Below, in pieces: positions 5,765-10,396 of a DNA stretch of 10,396 nt. Numbering within the stretch: the first letter of the stretch is position 1; every line of letters begins with the position of its first letter. The notes beneath the pieces were generated by a model, which worked only from the letters and a program-made list of their open reading frames with translations, did not search any database and had not been told where the DNA came from. The stretch is from assembly GCA_012511245.1 (NCBI GenBank), contig JAAZGM010000125.1, forward strand, positions 1-10,396. The letters are read 5' to 3'. Source of the stretch: Methanomicrobiales archaeon. GTDB taxonomy: Archaea; Halobacteriota; Methanomicrobia; Methanomicrobiales; Methanoculleaceae. A program made the position numbers and the translations under genes.

Positions 5765-6276
5765 AGGGGAAGCGGGCACATGGTATCCTGCTGCTCATCG
5801 CATGCGTCCTGGCCCTCTGTTCGGGCTGCATCGCAGGCGATCGCGAAGAAGGGCAGGTGAAGCCCGGGGATACGGTGCTGATCCATTACACCGGCACCCT
5901 TGAGAACGGGACGGTCTTCGACAGCTCCGCCGGGCGCGAACCGCTCCAGTTTACCGTCGGCGCCGGAAGGGTGATCCAGGGGTTCGACGAGGGCGTCGTC
6001 GGGATGCAGGTCGGGGAGGAGAGGACCCTGCATATCCCGGCCGACCAGGCGTACGGGCAGTATCGCGAAGATCTTGTCTTCACCTTCGGCCCTGATGAGA
6101 TCGACAACGCAGACGTTCCGGCGGTCGGCGATCAGGTCGGGATAACCCTGCAGAACGGGCAGATACTGTCTGCAACGGTCGTTTCCGTATCGGCCGATGG
6201 AATCGTCGTCGATGCAAACCACCACCTTGCAGGCGAGGATCTCACGTTCGACATCCGCCTTGTCGATATCGTGTGA
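5761..6276 (+). CDS. Membrane-anchored SlyD-like FKBP peptidyl-prolyl isomerase
   Basis: A 171-residue FKBP-type peptidyl-prolyl cis-trans isomerase, probably exported and lipid-anchored. Residues 1-22 form a signal peptide (K2, K4, R5, then hydrophobic 8-19) with a lipobox-like LCSGC and C23 as the likely modified cysteine. The FKBP core starts at about 33. Likely active-site positions are Y43, D54, F64, V71-I72, F75 (where FKBP12 has Trp), Y98 and F163. Between about 103 and 150 is an insert-in-flap domain, and the closing strand V-D-A-N-H-x-L-A-G-E-x-L-T-F (150-163) is characteristic of SlyD-like proteins; the His-rich metal-binding tail of SlyD is absent. The insert-in-flap domain gives such enzymes chaperone activity. 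Start and TPR stop overlap as ATGA, indicating coupled translation. It would assist folding of exported or surface proteins (inference). Confidence 0.93.
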   Translation: MKGKRAHGILLLIACVLALCSGCIAGDREEGQVKPGDTVLIHYTGTLENGTVFDSSAGREPLQFTVGAGRVIQGFDEGVVGMQVGEERTLHIPADQAYGQYREDLVFTFGPDEIDNADVPAVGDQVGITLQNGQILSATVVSVSADGIVVDANHHLAGEDLTFDIRLVDIV

Positions 6277-6279
6277 AGA

Positions 6280-7599
6280 TCACTCTTCTTCCTTCTTTTT
6301 CCCGGCGTCCGTCGGGGTGACGAGCACCTTGTCAACCCGGTGGCCGTCCATATCGAGCACCTCGAACCGGAGCCCGTCCCAGACAAACCGATCGCCGGCC
6401 GCCGGGGTCCGTTCGAGATACATCATCACAAACCCGCCGAGCGTCTGGTAGTAGCCGCGCCCCTCCCCGGGCAGGGCGCCCACATCCAGGAGGTCGTGGA
6501 TCTCGTCGATAGGGAGCATCCCGTCGATGAGCCACGATCCGTCCGGGCGCTGGAACGCCGGGCTCCCGGGCAGGTGTTCGGGCGAGGGGATATCGCCGAC
6601 GATCGACTCCGCGATATCGTGGATGGTGACGACCCCCTGGATGCTCCCGTATTCGTCGGTGACAAGGGCGATCCGCGCCCCGGGTTTCTTGAACCTCTCA
6701 AGTACCGAGAGGGCAGGGACGCTCTCGGGTACGAAGAGCGCGGGCTCGACGGCCTTCGAGAGGTCGGGAGGTTCGCCCGCGATCATCCGTGCCCAGAGGT
6801 TGCGGACCGAGACGATGCCGAGCAGGTTGTCGAGCTGGTCGCGGTAGACCGGGAAGTAGATGTGCCCGGAGTCCACCATCTTCTGCCAGTTCTCCTCGAC
6901 GGGGTCTTCGATATCCACGGCGACGATCTCGGGCCGGGGGGTCATCAGCACGCTGACACGCCGGTCGGCAAGGCGGAAGACGCCCTCCACCATCTCCTGT
7001 TCCGCCTCCTCGAAGATACCCGCCCGGGTGGCCTGCCCGATGAGAACCCTGACATCCTCCTCGGTGACCTCCGGGCCCGAGGGCTGCTGAACCCCGAGCA
7101 GCATGAGGATCCCGTCGGTCGAGACGCTCAGCACCCGGATGAGCGGTGCGGCGGCCCGCGAGAGGAGCCGTATCGGGCGCGATACCAGCGATGCAACCCG
7201 GTCGGCGTGCGTCATGGCCACCCGTTTCGGCACCAGTTCTCCGATGACGAGCGTCAGGTAGGTGATGACGGCAACGACGGTCGCGACCGCAAGCGGGCCG
7301 CTGTATGGCGCGATCAGGGGAAACCCGGCAAGTTCTCCTGCAAGAGGCCCTGCGAGCGTCGCCCCGCCGAACGCCCCGGCCAGGATCCCGATGAGGGTGA
7401 TGCCGAACTGGGTGGTGGAGAGGAACAGTGTCGGGTCCCCGGCAAGTTCGAGTGCGGTCGCCGCCCCGGCATCGCCCTTCTCCGCTCTCTTCTCCAGGCG
7501 TGCCGTCCGCGCAGAGACGAGTGCGAACTCCGCCATCGAAAAAAAACCGTTCGCAACGATCAGGAGAAGGAGGATCGCGATATCGGTGGCAGGTGACAT
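6280..7599 (-). CDS. CNNM/CorB-type divalent cation (Mg2+) transporter with CBS pair
   Basis: A 439-residue membrane protein of the CNNM/CorB family (DUF21 - CBS pair - CorC_HlyC), which moves Mg2+ and is often mislabelled hemolysin. The transmembrane domain covers about residues 1-190. It carries the conserved first-helix motif N17-G-F-F-S21-M-A-E24 and the G120-E-L-V-P124-K125 motif, both associated with ion coordination in the family. The two CBS motifs, about 210-345, include MTPRPEIVAVD and LVTDEYGSIQGVVTIHDI and are expected to bind ATP-Mg. The CorC_HlyC domain (about 350-428) includes LIDGMLPIDEIHDLL and GGFVMMYLERTPAAGD. The tail is highly charged (KKKEEE). A CorB from Methanoculleus thermophilus has been structurally characterised as a Mg2+ transporter, so the assignment has a close precedent. 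ATG 7599 has AGGAT seven bases upstream. It converges on FKBP with a 3-bp gap. Confidence 0.93.
   Translation of the reverse strand: MSPATDIAILLLLIVANGFFSMAEFALVSARTARLEKRAEKGDAGAATALELAGDPTLFLSTTQFGITLIGILAGAFGGATLAGPLAGELAGFPLIAPYSGPLAVATVVAVITYLTLVIGELVPKRVAMTHADRVASLVSRPIRLLSRAAAPLIRVLSVSTDGILMLLGVQQPSGPEVTEEDVRVLIGQATRAGIFEEAEQEMVEGVFRLADRRVSVLMTPRPEIVAVDIEDPVEENWQKMVDSGHIYFPVYRDQLDNLLGIVSVRNLWARMIAGEPPDLSKAVEPALFVPESVPALSVLERFKKPGARIALVTDEYGSIQGVVTIHDIAESIVGDIPSPEHLPGSPAFQRPDGSWLIDGMLPIDEIHDLLDVGALPGEGRGYYQTLGGFVMMYLERTPAAGDRFVWDGLRFEVLDMDGHRVDKVLVTPTDAGKKKEEE
6281..6303 (+). terminator. Pyrimidine/T-rich tract after FKBP, antisense to the CNNM C-terminus
   Basis: The plus strand just after the FKBP stop is a continuous C/T tract after the first few bases and ends in T5 (6296-6300). 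It could terminate the TPR-FKBP transcript. The same bases, read on the minus strand, encode the KKKEEE tail of the CNNM protein. It is shorter than the T7 tract at 1766, hence low confidence. Confidence 0.35.
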
Positions 7600-7621
7600 C
7601 GCGACATCCTTACCGGCAGGA

Positions 7622-7630
7622 GCCTTAAAC
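7622..7630 (-). promoter_or_regulatory. Candidate TATA element for the CNNM gene
   Basis: On the minus strand GTTTAAGGC is centred about 26 bp upstream of the CNNM ATG at 7599, implying a very short or absent leader. It is the only AT-rich stretch at a suitable distance, but is a partial match to the archaeal TATA consensus. Confidence 0.35.
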
Positions 7631-7634
7631 CTGC

Positions 7635-7664
7635 GGGGTGGCCGGGGGAGGAGAGGGCGCCGGG
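7635..7664 (+). other. G-quadruplex-type motif in the CNNM/peroxiredoxin divergent promoter
   Basis: Four G-runs (7635-7638, 7644-7648, 7655-7657, 7662-7664) are separated by loops of 5, 6 and 4 bases, fitting the G3+N1-7 rule for intramolecular quadruplexes. The motif ends three bases before the peroxiredoxin TATA box. Its existence as a fold is untested, and GC-rich genomes produce such motifs by chance. Confidence 0.45.
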
Positions 7665-7667
7665 TGG

Positions 7668-7677
7668 AAATATTTAT
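7668..7677 (+). promoter_or_regulatory. TATA box of the peroxiredoxin gene
   Basis: AAATATTTAT stands out in GC-rich surroundings. Transcription would start near 7698-7700, leaving a leader of about 12 nt that contains GGTGAT (7701-7706), five bases before ATG 7712. This is the clearest promoter in the window. Confidence 0.65.
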
Positions 7678-7711
7678 CGTCGCCGGGACGGACTCTGCCC
7701 GGTGATGCGTG

Positions 7712-8173
7712 ATGGTCGAGGTCGGCGATCAGGCCCGGGACTTCGTGATATCGGATCAGAACGGGAATACAGTCAGGCTGTCGGCGTTTGCAGGGAGGCG
7801 GGTTCTTCTCTCGTTTCATCCGCTGGCATGGACCCGCATCTGCGCCGAACAGATGAAGGCGCTTGAGATGAACCGGGAGGCGTTCGATACCCTTGGTGCC
7901 GTCGCCCTCGGCATCAGCGTGGACTCCGTCCCCTGCAAGCGGGCGTGGGCGGGGAGCCTCGGTATCACAACGACCCGGCTCCTTGCGGACTTCTGGCCGC
8001 ACGGTGCCGTGGCACAGGCCTACGGCGTCTTCGATAGCCGGAAAGGCTACGCGCGGCGGGCGAACATCGTCGTCGACGAGACCGGGCGCATCGTGTTCGT
8101 CGCGGAGTACCGGCCAACGACGGTGCCCGATATGCAGGATGTCCTCACCGTCCTCCGGACGCCGGAGATCTGA
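7712..8173 (+). CDS. Peroxiredoxin (AhpC/TSA family)
   Basis: A 153-residue thiol peroxidase with a thioredoxin fold, reducing H2O2 or organic peroxides in the cytoplasm. The signature P-x3-T-x2-C is present as P37-L-A-W-T41-R-I-C44, C44 being the peroxidatic cysteine, with the supporting Arg at R116 (RRANIVVD). The only other cysteine is C75, in the GISVDSVPCKRAW segment, so C75 is the candidate resolving cysteine; if it does not serve, the enzyme is one-Cys. The length (about 150) fits the short Prx groups (AhpE/PrxQ-like) rather than 200-residue Prx1/Prx6 enzymes. ATG 7712 is preferred over GTG 7709 on spacing to GGTGAT. Reductant is unknown; the di-rubredoxin 5.5 kb away is not obviously linked. 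It converges on the NSS gene with a 6-bp gap. Confidence 0.93.
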   Translation: MVEVGDQARDFVISDQNGNTVRLSAFAGRRVLLSFHPLAWTRICAEQMKALEMNREAFDTLGAVALGISVDSVPCKRAWAGSLGITTTRLLADFWPHGAVAQAYGVFDSRKGYARRANIVVDETGRIVFVAEYRPTTVPDMQDVLTVLRTPEI

Positions 8174-8179
8174 TCCGGT

Positions 8180-9484
8180 TCACCCTGCGCCCGGGAAGAA
8201 ACTACCGATGAGCGTGATCAGGAGAACGGCCGGAACGCCGTAGCGGATGAGCGCCATGTAGGCCTTCTGCTGCCACCCGCAACCGCCGATCTCGTCACAT
8301 ATCCGGTCGCGGTTCATGAACCACCCTCCGACGATGCAGAGGATCAGCCCGGCGACGATGAGGCCGATCGTCCCGAACGCATAATCGGCGACGTCGAGGA
8401 AGGGCATCCCCAGAAGTTCGAGGTTCAGGGGGGTGTAACTGAGAGCGGACGGGAGCCCGACGAGCATGATCGCGGCGAAGACAAAGAGCGCCGCATGCTT
8501 CCGGGTGTAGCCGTAGGAGTCCATCAGCGTCGCCGTCGGAACCTCGAACATGGAGACCGCCGATGTGAGTGCAGCGGCAAAGAGCATCAGGAAGAAGAGT
8601 GCGCCGAGCAGCATGCCGTACTGGATCTTTGCGAATGCGGAAGGCAGCGTGATGAACGCAAGGTTCACCCCGGATGCCGGGTCGAGGCCGGCGGTGAAGA
8701 CCAGGGGGAAGATCATGAATCCGGCGAGCACCGCAATCAGCATATCGGCGCCGGCGATGATGCCGGCACTCTTGAAGAGGCGTTCTTTCCCGAGATAACT
8801 TCCAAATGTGAGCATGACGCCCATGCCGACGGAGAGCGAGAAGAACGTCTGCCCGAAGGCCGCGATCCAGACGCCGGGATCGGTGAGTTTCGAGAAGTCG
8901 GGGGAGAGATAGAACTCGATCCCTTCGGCCGCTCCGGGTTCTGTGAGCGAGATGACCACAAGGAAGAGGAGGATCACGATGAGTATCGGGATGAGGTAGC
9001 GGGAGATGCGCTCGATCCCTTCCTTGACCCCGGACCGGACGGTTATGTAGACTGCAAGTCCCGAGATGAGGAAGAAGACGAGCGGGAGGTATGAGTCGGT
9101 AAACGTCCCGAACTCCACCGGCATACCGAGGATGAAGAAGAACGCGTATGCAAGCACCCAGCTCGTGATCACCAGGTAGTAACCGAGGACCAGGGCGGTG
9201 ACGGCGACGATGGCGAGGCCGGCCACGGTGAACCGCTGCTGTATCGAGCGGAAGGCGGAGACGATCGACGTTCCCGTGGAGCGGCCGATGGCAAGTTCCA
9301 GCACCATCAGGGGGATGCCGAAGAAGAGGACGGAGACCAGGTAGGGGATGAGGAACGCGCCGCCTCCGTTGGCGCCCACGATGTAGGGAAACCGCCAGAT
9401 GTTTCCTATACCTACGGCTGAACCGACACTTGCAAGGATGAAGCCCAATGACGACGACCACTGCTCTCTTTCCAAACCACTCAC
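8180..9484 (-). CDS. Neurotransmitter:sodium symporter (NSS/LeuT) family transporter
   Basis: A 434-residue polytopic membrane protein of the LeuT-fold NSS family, which imports amino acids or similar amines with Na+. TM1 carries the unwound sodium/substrate motif A23-V-G-I-G-N28 followed by R31-F-P and the ANGGGAFLIPY loop. TM3 has the substrate-site Tyr in GYYLVITSW (101-109). TM6 has GQTFFSLSVGMG (211-222). TM8 has A-L-T307-S308, matching the Na2-site Thr-Ser of LeuT. TM7 has an acidic D247 in the region where chloride-independent prokaryotic members bear an acid; exact alignment not determined. Eleven or twelve helices are expected. Substrate cannot be assigned from sequence. The start is GTG at 9484, directly after GGAGAA, which is too close for an ideal ribosome site; TTG at 9475 is an alternative. 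A seven-codon ORF ends across the GTG. Confidence 0.93.
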   Translation of the reverse strand: MSGLEREQWSSSLGFILASVGSAVGIGNIWRFPYIVGANGGGAFLIPYLVSVLFFGIPLMVLELAIGRSTGTSIVSAFRSIQQRFTVAGLAIVAVTALVLGYYLVITSWVLAYAFFFILGMPVEFGTFTDSYLPLVFFLISGLAVYITVRSGVKEGIERISRYLIPILIVILLFLVVISLTEPGAAEGIEFYLSPDFSKLTDPGVWIAAFGQTFFSLSVGMGVMLTFGSYLGKERLFKSAGIIAGADMLIAVLAGFMIFPLVFTAGLDPASGVNLAFITLPSAFAKIQYGMLLGALFFLMLFAAALTSAVSMFEVPTATLMDSYGYTRKHAALFVFAAIMLVGLPSALSYTPLNLELLGMPFLDVADYAFGTIGLIVAGLILCIVGGWFMNRDRICDEIGGCGWQQKAYMALIRYGVPAVLLITLIGSFFPGAG

Positions 9485-9504
9485 TTCTCCGGGATGATTC
9501 TCAT
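9481..9504 (-). other. Possible leaderless micro-ORF (7 codons) ahead of the NSS gene
   Basis: On the minus strand ATG at 9504 opens a frame reading MRIIPEK and stops at a TGA (9483-9481) that overlaps the GTG start of the transporter as GTGA. The TATA box at 9531-9526 predicts transcription start close to 9504, so the micro-ORF could be translated as a leaderless message and its terminating ribosome could reinitiate on GTG. The overlap is seen; the function is inference and could be chance. Confidence 0.25.
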
Positions 9505-9525
9505 ACGATAAGGAGGTATTCTGCC

Positions 9526-9531
9526 TTTATA
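9526..9531 (-). promoter_or_regulatory. TATA box of the NSS transporter gene
   Basis: Minus-strand TATAAA, within GGAATATAAAGG, is a near-consensus archaeal TATA box and predicts a start about 25-27 bp on, near 9502-9504. The plus-strand reading of the same bases (TTTATAT, 9525-9531) is also TATA-like and could serve the divergent amidohydrolase gene with a start near 9555. Confidence 0.6.
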
Positions 9532-9556
9532 TTCCTGTCCGCCGGCGCCGGGGTAC

Positions 9557-9606
9557 CCTGACCACTGGACTTTTGTAGCGGGCACCCCCATACTGGTACG
9601 GTCAGG
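9557..9606. promoter_or_regulatory. Inverted repeat CCTGACC / GGTCAGG upstream of the amidohydrolase gene
   Basis: Two 7-bp arms (9557-9563 and 9600-9606) are exact reverse complements separated by 36 bp. They lie between the shared TATA region and the GTG at 9657. They could be paired regulator half-sites or fold in the leader RNA. A 7-bp pair in a region this size can occur by chance. Confidence 0.3.
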
Positions 9607-9656
9607 AGCAGCATGATCACCAGATCCCGGAGATGGCGAAATAGGGGGGAGCGGGA

Positions 9657-10396
9657 GTGAATGGCCGCTACCCGTTCCTCATATCGATCCCTCACGGCGG
9701 TATCGCCATCCCGCCCGAACTCCGCGGTCTCGTCAACCTCTCGCGAAAGGAGATCATCTTCAACAGCGACCCGCATACCCGCTCTATCTACGGGTTCGAT
9801 GATACGGTCGAGGCGCTGGTAGACTTCGAGATATCGCGGATCTTCGTCGATACCAACCGGGCGCCCTACGACTACCCGCCGCGAGCGCAGGACGGCGTGG
9901 TCAAGGTCATCACGCAGGACGGGACGCCGGTGTTCCGGAGAGGGCAGACGCCCGGCAGGGAGCTGGTAGGCACTCTTCTGCAGAACTACTATCATCCCTT
10001 CCACAAACGGATCGCCGGGGCGCTCGACACCCTCCCCATCGAGATCGCCTTTGACTGCCACAGCATGCTGCCGAGATCGCCGCCGGTCAGGATGGACGCA
10101 GGCGAGGTTCGCCCGCTCTTCTGCCTGAGCAACCGGGGCGACCGGAACGGGATGCCCCTGAAGCGAGGCGCTCTCGTGACCTGTCCGCCGGAGTGGCTCC
10201 AGGCGCTTACCCGGTCGTTCCAGGCGGAGTTCGGGGATGAAGGGCGGGTTGCGATGAACGATCCCTTCCGGGGCGGGTTCATATCGGTGGCGCACTACCG
10301 GCGGCGGCGAATCCCCTGGGTTCAGGTCGAGATCAACCGCAGCCTCTACGAGAGCGAAGACCGTCAGGTCAAAGAAGAACAACTCATCGAACTCCG
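9657..10396 (+). CDS. N-formylglutamate amidohydrolase-family enzyme, 3' end outside window
   Basis: Open frame of 246 codons to the window edge, belonging to the N-formylglutamate amidohydrolase family (PF05013), zinc-dependent deformylases/amidases with a carboxypeptidase-like fold. Family landmarks in order: IPHGG (H13), SDPHT (D38, H40), FVDTNRAPYDYP (R68, P70), FDCHSM (D133, H135), and VEINRSLY (E225, R228, Y231), which together supply the expected metal ligands and catalytic Glu. Most of the usual 250-290 residues are therefore present. GTG at 9657 is preceded by GGAG (9648-9651) with a five-base gap. In bacteria the enzyme ends histidine degradation; no histidine-utilisation genes are visible here, so the physiological substrate in this archaeon is open. 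It is divergent from the NSS transporter across a 172-bp region. Confidence 0.85.
   Translation, partial: MNGRYPFLISIPHGGIAIPPELRGLVNLSRKEIIFNSDPHTRSIYGFDDTVEALVDFEISRIFVDTNRAPYDYPPRAQDGVVKVITQDGTPVFRRGQTPGRELVGTLLQNYYHPFHKRIAGALDTLPIEIAFDCHSMLPRSPPVRMDAGEVRPLFCLSNRGDRNGMPLKRGALVTCPPEWLQALTRSFQAEFGDEGRVAMNDPFRGGFISVAHYRRRRIPWVQVEINRSLYESEDRQVKEEQLIEL

Noticed and set aside
6340..7596. A 418-codon plus-strand open frame antisense to the CNNM gene
   Set aside because: The composition is Asp/Arg/Gly-rich with no family resemblance, whereas the minus strand has all three CNNM/CBS/CorC_HlyC domains.
8295..9461. A 388-codon minus-strand frame overlapping the NSS gene in another frame
   Set aside because: Arg/His/Pro-rich product with no hydrophobic pattern; the NSS frame has full transporter motifs.
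9510..9517. Perfect Shine-Dalgarno-like AAGGAGGT on the plus strand
   Set aside because: No ATG/GTG/TTG at proper spacing opens a frame of any length (the reading frame closes by about 9615), and on the plus strand it lies upstream of the likely transcription start.

Overview
The window looks like a chromosomal segment of a GC-rich methanogenic archaeon of the Methanomicrobiales, most likely Methanoculleus or a close relative. The support is a PAN-type proteasomal ATPase, the DUF126 small subunit of the archaeal (modified) mevalonate pathway, a very long all-TPR protein, a SlyD-like lipoprotein FKBP, a CorB-type CNNM transporter, TATA-box-like promoters and an oligo-T terminator. The genus call is an inference from protein style, not a database match. 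I saw no tRNA, rRNA, CRISPR array, insertion sequence or phage gene.

Layout. Positions 1-929 (minus) hold the N-terminal three quarters of PAN, cut by the window edge. A divergent promoter with a perfect 20-bp palindrome (944-963) separates it from a two-gene plus-strand unit: DUF126 (973-1371) and a membrane-anchored J-domain protein (1378-1761), ended by a T7 tract. A tandem rubredoxin (1866-2258) follows with its own Shine-Dalgarno and a TTG start. After a 299-bp spacer comes a 1068-residue TPR protein (2558-5764), translationally coupled by an ATGA overlap to a lipoprotein FKBP isomerase (5761-6276). A CNNM/CorB transporter (6280-7599, minus) converges on FKBP. It shares a divergent promoter region, which contains a G-quadruplex-type motif, with a peroxiredoxin (7712-8173, plus). 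An NSS-family sodium symporter (8180-9484, minus) converges on the peroxiredoxin and is divergent from a truncated N-formylglutamate amidohydrolase-family gene (9657 to the edge, plus).

Themes. Protein quality control recurs (PAN unfoldase, J-protein, TPR scaffold, peptidyl-prolyl isomerase), as does redox defence (di-rubredoxin, peroxiredoxin). Only the DUF126/J-protein and TPR/FKBP pairs have spacing that argues for co-expression.

The most striking item is the TPR protein. By register counting it is exactly 31 repeat units of 34 residues with no insertion or deletion, flanked by 13 residues in front and one behind. One internal unit (unit 11) has lost the consensus while keeping its length. 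I did not find convincing evidence of a wholly new multi-gene system. The best leads are the TPR/FKBP pair, the palindromic operator between pan and DUF126, and the possible leaderless micro-ORF ahead of the NSS transporter.
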